Assembly: GCA_900752195.1 (NCBI GenBank)
Contig: CAADUJ010000007.1
Location: forward strand, 248,001 to 312,000
Origin: an uncultured Negativicutes bacterium
Lineage (GTDB): Bacteria > Bacillota > Negativicutes > Veillonellales > Megasphaeraceae
DNA: 64,000 nucleotides
Reading direction: 5' to 3'
Below the pieces are notes generated by a model that did no database searches, was not told the origin of the DNA, and saw only the letters and a program-made list of their open reading frames with translations. This document shows positions 53,586 to 61,891 of this stretch, piece after piece (the stretch's first letter is position 1; every line of letters starts with the position of its first letter). A program made the position numbers and the translations under genes.

Positions 53586-53594
53586 ATTATAGCA
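53586..53594 (-). promoter_or_regulatory. Extended -10 promoter of the alcohol dehydrogenase gene
   Basis: On the minus strand TGC-TATAAT is read from 53594 to 53586, about 35 bp before the gene. Confidence 0.55.
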
Positions 53595-53691
53595 AGATAC
53601 TGATTCATATGTTAGATAAAATGAGGATAATTTACGAATTGTAATAAATCTGTAACAAAAAAACTATTAATAGTACATGTTCCTATTAGAA

Positions 53692-54570
53692 TTAGTGTAA
53701 ACGTTTCAATGACCGATAGGCGCCGCTGCAATACATGGCAATAGCTATCCAGGCAAAGGCGAAGGTAATGGCCATGGGTTCTGTAATGGATTCTCCTGAA
53801 CAGAGGCCAACAAAAAGAGTAATAGACGGGGATGTATACATGAGTATGCCTGCCATCGTCATGGGGACTCCTTTTACCCCGGCGGAGAATAGCATCATGG
53901 GAACGGCTGTAACGATGCCTGTCAGGGGCAATAATAACCATTGCCATCCTTGGAGATGGCCAGTTGCGCCGATGCCGTTCGCTTCACTCCACAAAATGAA
54001 AAGCAACGAAAGCGGGACCATAGAAAAAGACTCGATGAACACGGAGACCTGACTGTCTAAGGTGATTTTTTTCTTTAGGAGACTATAGCTGGCCCAGGAT
54101 AAGCAAATAAGGAATGATAAGTAGGGGACAGAACCATAGAGAATAAACGCGATGAAAAGACCAGCGGCGGCCACGACAATGGCACATTTTTGAAGGGTTC
54201 CGATGGCTTCATGGAAGATGATTCTGCCAAAGAAAATCACGACGAGAGGGTTGATGAAATAGGCAAGACTGGCCTGCAAGATGTAACCTCGTGTAACGGC
54301 ATAGATATATGAACCCCAATTGACGGTAATAAGGACACAGGCACTTATGACATAGGGCCATTGTTCCTTATGTTCAAGGAGCTGTTTAAAGTTGGAAAAG
54401 AGATGTTTTTGTACAATCAAGAGAAAGCATAGGACGGCGGCCCAGACGATACGGGATGCCAATGTATATAAAGGTGTCAAGTCGCGCAGGAGCATCCAGA
54501 ACGCTGGAAGCAGTCCCCACATGAACTGACTGAGCATGAAATAGACATAATAGATTCCTGTACGGGTCAT
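53692..54570 (-). CDS. rarD: EamA-family transporter RarD
   Basis: The 292-residue, ten-helix inner-membrane protein of the drug/metabolite transporter superfamily matches RarD, with its opening YYVYFMLSQFMWGLLPAFW, SRIVWAAV and the NWGSYIYAV segment. RarD was named for chloramphenicol sensitivity, but its natural substrate is unknown. It overlaps the kinase-like gene upstream by four bases, so the two are translated together. Confidence 0.85.
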   Translation of the reverse strand: MTRTGIYYVYFMLSQFMWGLLPAFWMLLRDLTPLYTLASRIVWAAVLCFLLIVQKHLFSNFKQLLEHKEQWPYVISACVLITVNWGSYIYAVTRGYILQASLAYFINPLVVIFFGRIIFHEAIGTLQKCAIVVAAAGLFIAFILYGSVPYLSFLICLSWASYSLLKKKITLDSQVSVFIESFSMVPLSLLFILWSEANGIGATGHLQGWQWLLLPLTGIVTAVPMMLFSAGVKGVPMTMAGILMYTSPSITLFVGLCSGESITEPMAITFAFAWIAIAMYCSGAYRSLKRLH

Positions 54571-55295
54571 AACGTCTCCTGTGATGAATAGTTCTGGACG
54601 AAGTGTTTTACGTATTCTTTGGTTCTATCGACAGCTACCACATCAATCCAGCCAAAATGAGACAAGATGTGGCAGGCAGAAAACAACTGATGATGGGCAT
54701 GTATAAACGAAATGACGTCTTTAAGTAAATGCCACGCTTCATTACTTGTAGATGCATAGGCAGTAATGGCACAGTCTAAAAGGGTTGTAGATTCAGACCA
54801 GTCTTCACGCATATATCCGTGGATGAAAAGAAAGATGTCGACAATCCGTTTATCGACGGAGAAAAAAGTCATTTCATTTTCCCAATCTAATAAGGTTATC
54901 TTGTCGGACTTTCCATCATAACAAATATCTCGTAAAGCAGGACGACCGTGATGAAGACCACAGGTATGTAATTTTCCTAATGCCATACCGGCTTTAGCAA
55001 ATGCTTTATGGGCTAATTCGGGGCGAGTAGATACAAGACGCTGCAATGGTTGTCCGCACGCTTCCATGACTACGATACGGGGAGCGATGGAGATGCGTTC
55101 GTTTACGAGCTGGATTTTCATCAATTCTGTCAAGTAGGATACTCGTGTCCCTTGTTTGGCAAAACGATTCCTGTGGTTCGACATACATCGCTTGATATAA
55201 TAGTCAGATCCTTTAAAAGAAAACGAAATAATTCTCTTATTACGATGGGTAAGAACTACTTTTTTTGCGGCATTTGCCAATTCAATATCATACAT
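54567..55295 (-). CDS. Kinase-fold protein related to Kdo/WaaP sugar kinases or aminoglycoside-type phosphotransferases
   Basis: The 242-residue protein has a protein-kinase-like fold. An ATP-binding lysine region DYYIKRC lies near residue 33, VVMEACGQPLQRLV is the hinge, and a catalytic loop reads LHHGRPALRDI. The DFG-like metal motif LLDWEN follows near residue 138. In the catalytic loop HGR replaces HGD, so activity is uncertain. Similar short kinases phosphorylate the inner core of lipopolysaccharide, which would suit an organism with an outer membrane. It precedes and overlaps rarD. A promoter with 11-bp repeats lies upstream. Confidence 0.6.
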   Translation of the reverse strand: MYDIELANAAKKVVLTHRNKRIISFSFKGSDYYIKRCMSNHRNRFAKQGTRVSYLTELMKIQLVNERISIAPRIVVMEACGQPLQRLVSTRPELAHKAFAKAGMALGKLHTCGLHHGRPALRDICYDGKSDKITLLDWENEMTFFSVDKRIVDIFLFIHGYMREDWSESTTLLDCAITAYASTSNEAWHLLKDVISFIHAHHQLFSACHILSHFGWIDVVAVDRTKEYVKHFVQNYSSQETL

Positions 55296-55329
55296 GTAGA
55301 ACTCCTCGTTTAAAAAATATTTAAAATAT

Positions 55330-55360
55330 ATTTACATCCAATTTACATCCAATTTACATC
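55330..55360. repeat. Three 11-bp direct repeats (PhoP-box-like) before the kinase-like gene
   Basis: The unit ATTTACATCCA begins at 55330, 55341 and (partly) 55352, so TTTACA recurs at 55331, 55342 and 55353 with exactly 11-bp spacing. This matches the form of Firmicute PhoP boxes (TT(A/T/C)ACA repeats with about 5-bp spacers). It lies next to the -10 of the minus-strand promoter. Confidence 0.6.
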
Positions 55361-55388
55361 TTTGTATTGTAGCGTATTTTGCTGTAAA
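55361..55388 (-). promoter_or_regulatory. Possible promoter of the kinase-like gene and rarD
   Basis: On the minus strand TTTACA (55388-55383) and TACAAA (55366-55361) are separated by 16 bp. The repeat array follows directly downstream. Confidence 0.4.
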
Positions 55389-55404
55389 CATCAATTTTGA
55401 ATCC

Positions 55405-55459
55405 AAATAAAATACAGCCAACAATAAAGCATACAAGACTTCATTGTTGGCTGTATTTT
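55405..55459 (-). terminator. Terminator after the CAU tRNA
   Basis: A perfect 17-bp inverted repeat (55409-55425 with 55443-55459, core ACAGCCAAC / GTTGGCTGT), with a T-rich exit on the minus strand. Confidence 0.8.
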
Positions 55460-55539
55460 ATGTCATCTTACACAAACAAAGAGATGACCAAATGTATAGC
55501 AGGGAATCCGTTGACATCGTATCCCTCATCTTCAAGGGT

Positions 55540-55614
55540 TGGTGGGCCTACTTGGATTCGAACCAAGGACCAACCGGTTATGAGCCGGGGGCTCTACCGC
55601 TGAGCTATAGGCCC
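55540..55614 (-). tRNA. tRNA with CAU anticodon, probably tRNA-Ile2
   Basis: Minus-strand cloverleaf: acceptor GGGCCTA / TAGGCCC, anticodon loop CTCATAA (anticodon CAT), T-loop GTTCGAATC, encoded CCA. The GGGCCTA acceptor resembles tRNA-Ile, and its C4-G69 and C5-G68 pairs are features read by the lysidine synthetase TilS, so tRNA-Ile2 is favoured over elongator tRNA-Met. Confidence 0.85.
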
Positions 55615-55707
55615 GTCTAAAATAGAAGGGGAAAACCCTTACCGAAATATTATAATACGAGTCCTATACTTCGTCAAGTAAAAAGCTAGGCCCTACAGGA
55701 CAAAAAT

Positions 55708-56391
55708 TTATAATATATCAAATATGCAGATATTGTGATTGGCATTATGATTTAACAAGGTGCTGTCAACTTCCGTTTCAAGAGAGTGGAGATGGTCTTT
55801 CAAATTCTCGATGCGTCGTGCCAATTGTAATGGATCTACAAGGCGCATTGCTTGTTCCCGTTGAAAGGTTGTGATGAACTCTTTCATTTCTTCTGGCGAC
55901 ATTTTCGCATCGCCCGCTTTTTTTAGGAGCTCTTCACTACATATTTGACTTATACGTTCATTATAAGAGGCGATTTCAATCGTAGCCGTATTGATTTCAT
56001 CGGTAATGAACTGATAGAATTTCTTTTTCATGGGAATGGAAAAGGAGCGGATGACGATGAGGTCGCTAATAGTCATCCTTTTATTTTCAAGGACGATCGT
56101 GTCAAGTTGTTCCATGTGGATCTTATCGGGATTAATTCCCATATTACACATATTGATGGAACGTTTCAAGAGAAAGTATTGATGAATCATTTCTTCCGTA
56201 GATTCATATTGATGGCGGATAGACTCTTCTTTAACATGGACTGGAACGCCATTCGTACATACGAGGCTCGTCCCGATAACCGTCGATACGAACCGATATT
56301 TACGGGAGCTGTGAGCTAGACGTTTCTCAAGCCTTCCTCGTATATTTTTAGCCATACTTAAGGCCTTATGGATGGGAATTTCATTTTCCAT
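55708..56391 (-). CDS. Unknown coiled-coil-rich protein
   Basis: The 227-residue protein is mostly helical with a basic N-terminal region (NIRGRLEKRLAHSSRKYR). A beta part follows (FVSTVIGTSLVCTNGVPVHV). The C-terminal helix pair ends DPLQLARRIENLKDHLHSLE then EVDSTLLNHNANHNICI. That ending is faintly like proteins of the DIP1984 type, but the match is too weak to name. Nothing around it (a tRNA and a divergent amidase gene) shows its role. The start at 56391 is chosen as the first ATG; the ribosome site is AAAGGAG. Confidence 0.55.
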   Translation of the reverse strand: MENEIPIHKALSMAKNIRGRLEKRLAHSSRKYRFVSTVIGTSLVCTNGVPVHVKEESIRHQYESTEEMIHQYFLLKRSINMCNMGINPDKIHMEQLDTIVLENKRMTISDLIVIRSFSIPMKKKFYQFITDEINTATIEIASYNERISQICSEELLKKAGDAKMSPEEMKEFITTFQREQAMRLVDPLQLARRIENLKDHLHSLETEVDSTLLNHNANHNICIFDIL

Positions 56392-56701
56392 ATATGGGCA
56401 CTCCTTTGCAAGTCGTGGATAGATTACGTTTAGGTTTGATTATTAAGGTTTACTATTGATTAGTTTCAATAATTAATATAGCATAGGTGAATATTTATAG
56501 CAACTGTGAGGCACAATTTTTTTAATGTTCTATGCTGGTAAAAGGATACTCTCCTGATTCATGCTCTTGAAAATGACCAGATATAGGGCGTACAATGTGT
56601 ACGTTACATAATTCAGCCAAATGTGTGTATGTACATCATATTGATTGAGCGGTCACGAATATAATGATATTTGGTGACTGTTTTGTTTGGGAGGTACCTG
56701 T
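56392..56701. other. Divergent intergenic region, AT-rich
   Basis: The 310-bp gap separates two divergent genes. A TTGATT at 56641 followed by AT-rich DNA (TATAATGATAT) may be the amidase promoter, but the spacing is not ideal. GTCAC and GTGAC form an inverted repeat around it. No gene was seen. Confidence 0.35.
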
Positions 56702-57436
56702 ATGAAAAAGAACGTTATTTTTGTTACTGTAGTGGCATGTGCCTGTTTCGTCATGATGACACCTTTTGCTATGGCAGCGTCTAAGAATCCATCGCCTGTA
56801 AAAGCGTCTCAATCTGTAATAGCAGCAGAAAGGGAGACATTGCCCGTATATGATGCCAAAAAAGATGCAGCTCCCTTAGAGGGATTATCGATGATCGTAG
56901 ATCCGCACTTTACATTTCAGGAACCATTATTGATTCGCCCTAAAACGGACATGCTCGTCATCCATCACGTAGGAGTACCGGATGGCGATACGTCGGCGGC
57001 TTCTATTCATAAAGCTCATAAACGTAATGGCTGGGCCGGTATAGGCTATCATTACGTCATTCGGAAAAATGGTGTCATCGAACGAGGGCGCCCGTTAGCA
57101 ACAGTAGGGGCTCATGCGTATGGGGAAAATTATCATACCGTCGGCATAAATGTGACAGGTAATTTTGATAAAGAATATCCTACAGATAACCAGATTCAAT
57201 CACTTGTCGATTTGCTAACATCCCTTTGCAAGATATACCATATCGAACCGGGTCCGGCCACTATTGTAGGTCATCGTGATTTAAATCAGACGGATTGCCC
57301 TGGGACCCATTTATATGCACGGCTGCCAGAAATCCGTGACGATGTAAAGGTACGTCTTTTTGCAGATACATTACAGGGTACACATCTGTTGAAACTAAAA
57401 AAATATGAAAATCAGGATAACACGTCTACTAAGTAA
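56702..57436 (+). CDS. Secreted N-acetylmuramoyl-L-alanine amidase (amidase_2/PGRP fold)
   Basis: This protein of about 244 residues begins with a signal peptide (MKKNVIFVTVVACACF, likely cut after AMA near residue 25). The amidase_2 domain then spans about 85-225. Zinc ligands are expected in VIHHVG, the GIGYHYVIRKNG segment fits the T7-lysozyme/PGRP fold, and VGHRDLNQTDCPG carries the last His and Cys. It cuts the bond between muramic acid and the stem peptide. The domain stands alone with no cell-wall binding repeats. GGGAGG fixes ATG 56702 rather than the earlier frame start at 56687. Confidence 0.88.
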   Translation: MKKNVIFVTVVACACFVMMTPFAMAASKNPSPVKASQSVIAAERETLPVYDAKKDAAPLEGLSMIVDPHFTFQEPLLIRPKTDMLVIHHVGVPDGDTSAASIHKAHKRNGWAGIGYHYVIRKNGVIERGRPLATVGAHAYGENYHTVGINVTGNFDKEYPTDNQIQSLVDLLTSLCKIYHIEPGPATIVGHRDLNQTDCPGTHLYARLPEIRDDVKVRLFADTLQGTHLLKLKKYENQDNTSTK

Positions 57437-57535
57437 AAATAAAGATAGTGTTTAAAAATAGCCGTTAAAACGTTTTACTTTCTTTAAAATATAACGTTTA
57501 ACCAAAAACTTTTTAACATTTAATGGGAAAATGCC

Positions 57536-57564
57536 TTGACAAATGGCCTGGTTTTATGGATAAT
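57536..57564 (+). promoter_or_regulatory. Promoter of the T-box transcript
   Basis: Perfect TTGACA at 57536-57541, 17-bp spacer, GATAAT at 57559-57564. Transcription should start near 57571. Confidence 0.75.
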
Positions 57565-57570
57565 GAGTAC

Positions 57571-57857
57571 AACTCATATAGAACGCACCCCATAGGAGAT
57601 GCACAAACAAGCAATGAATGGGAAAAGATGATATGTCCCTTCAGTACAGAGAGCTGGTGTGTGGTGAGAATCCAGCAGGAATACGTATCATTGACATCGC
57701 CCGGGAGCTTCGTAATCGAATACTTTTCTAGAGAGTTTAGGTTACGACGTGAATCAGCGTTAATGATAGTCTTGTCATGAAGGCACTGAGTATAATGACA
57801 GGGTGGTACCGCGTTCATCGCCCCTGTTGCTCTTGAGGGAGAGCAGCAGGGGTTTTT
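57571..57857 (+). promoter_or_regulatory. T-box riboswitch controlling an MFS transporter
   Basis: The leader has the T-box sequence GGGTGGTACCGCG at 57801-57813 and the AGAGAG element of Stem I at 57647-57652 followed by CTGG...CCAG. A ten-pair stem joins 57627-57636 and 57683-57692. The antiterminator pairs ACAGGG with the CCCTGT at 57822, competing with the terminator. In the specifier loop the codon directly before the base stem (GGG/CCC) reads ATC at 57696-57698, which suggests tRNA-Ile; the loop was folded by eye. Uncharged tRNA would allow transcription of the gene at 57908. Confidence 0.85.
57821..57857 (+). terminator. T-box terminator
   Basis: CCCCTGTTGCTCT pairs with AGAGCAGCAGGGG around TGAGGG, followed by TTTTT. 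Confidence 0.9.
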
Positions 57858-57907
57858 ATATTCTTGTATGAGTTTGTACGGTATAGGTGTTATAGGGGGA
57901 TTTTACA

Positions 57908-59212
57908 ATGGAAAAGGTCTTAGATTCCACCGTTTCTCGTCTGGATGGGGAGAAACGAACCAATTTTCGATGGAAAATTGCATTCTTAATCTTTTTGATC
58001 AGCTTTGTGGCGTACATGGACCGCGTTAATCTATCTGTTGCTACGCCTGTCATTATGCAAGAATTCGTCTTTACGAAAATTGATATGGGGTTCATTCAGA
58101 CATGCTTCTTTGCCGGCTATGCATTGATGCAGGTACCAGGCGGTATGCTGGCTGAACGGTTTGGTCTTCGTAAGACTGGATCTGGAGCCATTTTATGGTG
58201 GTCAATTTTTACTGTCCTTACGGCTTGTGCAAAAGGGAAAATCAGCTTTGCTGCTATTCGGTTAGCTTTTGGTCTCGGTGAAGGCCCGGTCTTTCCGTCA
58301 TTAGGCGCGGCTACGTTCAACTGGTTCAATCAGCGTGAAAAAGGGAAGGCATCGTCTTCCATTTTGTTAGGCACTTTCTTCGGACCCGTCGTAGGTCCGA
58401 TGGCAACGGTTGCCTTGATTGCCGCTATGGGCTGGCATTGGGTGTTTATCATTTTTGGCCTAATTGGGGTTATATTGGCCTGGATTTGGCATCGTTATGC
58501 CTGTGACAATCCCAAAGACAGTCCCTATGTAAATGAAGCAGAAGCCCGTTACATCAACGAAGGGCGTTCTGAAGATTCTATGAAGAAAGAAGTCGCTCCA
58601 TGGCGTACGTTCCTTCGTTCTTCACAATTCTGGGCTGTAGGTATTCAATTCATGGTCGTCGACTACATCATGTACGTATTCTTGGCATGGCTTCCTCTGT
58701 ACTTGACAGAAGTACATAATTTATCGTTAAAATCCATGGGCGTTTGGGCAAGTTTCCCTTGGATCGCGTTGATGGCCATGGTATTCGTAGCAGGATATGT
58801 TTCAGACCATCTTGCAAATGGGAAAAATGCAGAACGCCAATATACGATGCGTACGATAACGGCTATGGCAGGCGTTGCAATCACGTCTTTGGGATTGTAT
58901 ATCGCAGCGAATACACCGAGCGCTGAAATGAATATTTTCTGGATGTCTGTTTCGCTGGGAGCTTTGGGCTTTTCTATGAGCGCCAGCTGGTCAACTGTTA
59001 TTTCTTTAGGCGGGAAATATACAGGTTCTGTTTCGGGATGGATGAACTTGTGGGGCAACATCGGTGGTGTCCTGGCTCCCATTGTAACGGCCGCTCTCGT
59101 CACGAGTTATGGCTGGAATCAAGCCTTTATCATTACATCGCTCTTTGGCATTATTGCCATCGTAGCCTGGTTATTTGTAAAACCGGGCAAGCAGCTTGTT
59201 CCGGAAAAATAA
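57908..59212 (+). CDS. MFS transporter of the ACS (anion:cation symporter) type
   Basis: This 434-residue twelve-helix transporter opens FLIFLISFVAYMDRVNLSVATP, the signature of the anion:cation symporter group (hexuronate, galactonate, glucarate, allantoate carriers). The GGMLAERFGLRKTG loop and WFNQREKGKASS are also typical. Because it is under a T-box, the cargo is probably tied to an amino acid, perhaps an amino acid or its 2-keto or hydroxy acid. The pairing of this transporter class with a T-box is unusual to me. It is monocistronic; a terminator follows at 59282. Confidence 0.88.
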   Translation: MEKVLDSTVSRLDGEKRTNFRWKIAFLIFLISFVAYMDRVNLSVATPVIMQEFVFTKIDMGFIQTCFFAGYALMQVPGGMLAERFGLRKTGSGAILWWSIFTVLTACAKGKISFAAIRLAFGLGEGPVFPSLGAATFNWFNQREKGKASSSILLGTFFGPVVGPMATVALIAAMGWHWVFIIFGLIGVILAWIWHRYACDNPKDSPYVNEAEARYINEGRSEDSMKKEVAPWRTFLRSSQFWAVGIQFMVVDYIMYVFLAWLPLYLTEVHNLSLKSMGVWASFPWIALMAMVFVAGYVSDHLANGKNAERQYTMRTITAMAGVAITSLGLYIAANTPSAEMNIFWMSVSLGALGFSMSASWSTVISLGGKYTGSVSGWMNLWGNIGGVLAPIVTAALVTSYGWNQAFIITSLFGIIAIVAWLFVKPGKQLVPEK

Positions 59213-59281
59213 TAAAGTATCTTTGTTTTTCTTTATTTTGTTAGGTAAGGTAATGTTGTTGACACTGTATTACCATTCCTG

Positions 59282-59335
59282 AAAGGGCTATGACTGTTTG
59301 AGGAAGAACGTCTCATACTGACATAGCCCTTTTTA
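59282..59335 (+). terminator. Terminator after the T-box-controlled MFS gene
   Basis: AAAGGGCTATG at 59282-59292 pairs with CATAGCCCTTT from 59322, then TT run. Confidence 0.8.
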
Positions 59336-59420
59336 TGGTTTGCTTTTACTTCTGTCATTGACGAATCTTGTTGACGGTCACTATAATAGGTACTGTATTT
59401 AAGTATTTGGTGGTGAGAAT

Positions 59421-60947
59421 GTGACTACGTATATCATGCTACAGGGAACGAGTTCCCATGTGGGGAAGAGCATATTAGCGACAGCGCTATGTCGCATATT
59501 CTATCAAGAAGGGCGGCTCGTAGTGCCCTTCAAGGCCCAGAATATGGCCCTTAATTCGTATGTAACGAAGGATGGCGGCGAAATGGGGCGGGCTCAGGTC
59601 GCCCAAGCAGAAGCAAGTGGCCTTGAGCCGGAAGTAGACATGAATCCTGTCCTTTTAAAACCTACGGGAGACAGCCGGTCCCAGGTTATCATTCAGGGGA
59701 AACCATTGGGCAATATGTCAGCTCGGGAATATCATCGCGGCTATTCGTTAAAGGCGTTCCAGGCTGTGATGGATTCACTGGACCGGTTATGTAAGGTGTA
59801 TGATACCCTTGTCATCGAAGGAGCTGGAAGTCCGGCAGAAATTAATCTAAAAGACCATGATATTGTAAATATGCGTGTGGCAAAATATCTGAAAGCGCCG
59901 GTCCTACTTGTAGCTGATATCGATAGAGGTGGTTCACTGGCCGCGCTCGTAGGGACACTGGCTCTTCTTGATGAGGACGAACGAGATTTGGTGAAAGGGC
60001 TGATTATCAATAAATTTCGTGGCGATGTGTCTCTCTTTACACCGGCCATAACGTTTTTAGAAGAAAAAACGCATAAACCCGTGTTAGGTGTCATACCCTA
60101 TATAGAAAATCTCGGCATTGATGATGAAGATTCTGTTTCTCTTGAAGAAACTCGTCTGCAAGCAGAAAATGCCGATATATCTATTGCAGTTATTTCGTTA
60201 CCGCGAATTTCTAATTTTACTGATTTTGATAGCCTTGCTGGAGAAATTGATACGGATGTTTATTATGTATCGTCATGCCAGGAGTTGGGGCATCCAGATG
60301 CCATTATCCTTCCGGGAAGCAAAAACACGACGGAAGACCTGCAGTGGCTGAAAAAGACGGGACTTTATAGAGATATCATGACCCTTCATGCGTCGGGGAT
60401 CCCTGTTATCGGCATTTGTGGAGGCTATCAGATGCTGGGACAGTCTATTTCTGATCCGTATCATGCGGAGGCCGGTTGTGTGGATATAGAAGGTTTCGGT
60501 CTATTGCCGACATCCACTGTCTTTAGTCAGGAAAAAGATACGTATCAGGTTATAGGCCATATACAAAATCTCACATTTTTGGGCCATACCTTCTCGTATA
60601 GTCACATAAAAGGCTATGAAATCCATATGGGCCAGACTCACTGTGATGAAAAGGCAAGCCGTCCTTTTATTGTACAATCTCGTTCAGGTCGACCTTGTCA
60701 TGTAGAAGCTGGTTGTGCCAATGACGATGGCACCGTCTTTGCAACTTATATCCATGGTATATTTGATAATGATGAGTTCCGTGCATTCTTTGTTAATGCA
60801 TTGCGGCAAAAGAAGGGATTACCTCCCTTAGAAAAGAGATATTCTTTTATTCAGGAACGGCAACGGCGATATGACCGTCTTGCCCGGATTGTGGCGGCCC
60901 ACATGGATATACCCAGACTGCGGCGCATTATGGATGGAGTAGAATGA
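59421..60947 (+). CDS. cobQ: Cobyric acid synthase
   Basis: CobQ/CbiP amidates the b, d, e and g carboxyls of adenosylcobyrinate a,c-diamide to give cobyric acid. The 508-residue protein has the dethiobiotin-synthetase-like N-terminal ATP domain (MLQGTSSHVGKS) with FKAQNMALNS and the ADIDRGG motif. A C-terminal glutamine amidotransferase domain follows, with the nucleophile cysteine in IGICGGYQMLG near residue 335 and the late histidine-glutamate in IHGIF. The start is GTG 59421. No cobalamin riboswitch was seen upstream. It overlaps cbiB by four bases and heads the linker-assembly operon. Confidence 0.94.
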   Translation: MTTYIMLQGTSSHVGKSILATALCRIFYQEGRLVVPFKAQNMALNSYVTKDGGEMGRAQVAQAEASGLEPEVDMNPVLLKPTGDSRSQVIIQGKPLGNMSAREYHRGYSLKAFQAVMDSLDRLCKVYDTLVIEGAGSPAEINLKDHDIVNMRVAKYLKAPVLLVADIDRGGSLAALVGTLALLDEDERDLVKGLIINKFRGDVSLFTPAITFLEEKTHKPVLGVIPYIENLGIDDEDSVSLEETRLQAENADISIAVISLPRISNFTDFDSLAGEIDTDVYYVSSCQELGHPDAIILPGSKNTTEDLQWLKKTGLYRDIMTLHASGIPVIGICGGYQMLGQSISDPYHAEAGCVDIEGFGLLPTSTVFSQEKDTYQVIGHIQNLTFLGHTFSYSHIKGYEIHMGQTHCDEKASRPFIVQSRSGRPCHVEAGCANDDGTVFATYIHGIFDNDEFRAFFVNALRQKKGLPPLEKRYSFIQERQRRYDRLARIVAAHMDIPRLRRIMDGVE

Positions 60948-61882
60948 TGGTAGTTTGTGTACTTGCGTTTTGTATCGACCTTTTAATCGGTGATCCTCAT
61001 ACGAAATGGCATCCTGTGGCCCTTGTGGGGAGACTGATAGGAAGACTGGATCGTTTTTTGTATGAACCTAAGGCTTCGGCAGGTATCCAAGGTATCTTTG
61101 GCATTCTCGTCGTCCTTCTCGTGTTGGTCATTGTGACGGATATTCTCTTTCTTATTGACGTAGGTCTTTTTTATATTAATAACACGTATATAGACTATGC
61201 TGTAAAAGGGTTTCTTGTCAGCATGACCATTTGTCCTCGCAGCCTCGCTGGGGCAGCTTTAGAAATCAAGAAATACCTTATCCATGGCCATATAGGTGCA
61301 GCCCGTGAAAAAGTGAGCTGGATCGTCGGCAGAGATACCAATAAACTGGATGAGCCTGAAATCATTCGTGCTACAGTGGAAACGGTTGCTGAAAACACAA
61401 TAGACGGGATTATAGGGCCGCTCTTTTTCTATGGACTTTTTGGCGTATATGGGGCTGTGCTATATCGTGTCATCAATACGATGGATTCCATGCTAGGCTA
61501 CAAAAATAAACGGTATTTCTATTATGGTAGGTGTGCAGCCCGCCTTGATGATGTGTGTGCCTACTTGCCGGCACGCATTACGGCGGTCCTCCTGACAGTG
61601 AGTGCATGTATATTGCGCCTTGATGGAGTGAATGCCTTGAAAATGATCGTGCGTGATGCCCGGAAACATCCCAGCCCAAACGGCGGATATGCAGAAGCGG
61701 CCGTAGCCGGCGCCCTTCATATTCGATTAGGTGGATATAATTCTTATTTTGGAAAGATGACCTTTCGAGCATATATGGGAAATCCCGATACACCACTGAC
61801 GGCAAAGATGATTACTAAGACTGTACAGCTCATGTACGTAACAACCCTTTTAGGACTTGTCTTGGTATGTGTGAGCAGATAG
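60944..61882 (+). CDS. cbiB: Adenosylcobinamide-phosphate synthase CbiB
   Basis: CbiB (312 residues), a membrane enzyme, joins cobyric acid to (R)-1-amino-2-propanol phosphate. The opening DLLIGDPHTKWHPVALVGRLI is the family signature. The central VETVAENTIDGIIGPLFF and HPSPNGGYAEAAVAGALHIRLGG motifs follow. Four to five membrane segments are visible. It uses the product of CobD downstream and is translated by overlap with cobQ. Confidence 0.94.
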   Translation: MMVVCVLAFCIDLLIGDPHTKWHPVALVGRLIGRLDRFLYEPKASAGIQGIFGILVVLLVLVIVTDILFLIDVGLFYINNTYIDYAVKGFLVSMTICPRSLAGAALEIKKYLIHGHIGAAREKVSWIVGRDTNKLDEPEIIRATVETVAENTIDGIIGPLFFYGLFGVYGAVLYRVINTMDSMLGYKNKRYFYYGRCAARLDDVCAYLPARITAVLLTVSACILRLDGVNALKMIVRDARKHPSPNGGYAEAAVAGALHIRLGGYNSYFGKMTFRAYMGNPDTPLTAKMITKTVQLMYVTTLLGLVLVCVSR

Positions 61883-61891
61883 GAAGGTACT

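Noticed and set aside
55397..55603. Plus-strand frame ending in GGPTWIRTKDQPV
   Set aside because: It is the antisense of the CAU tRNA and its terminator, another common false gene.
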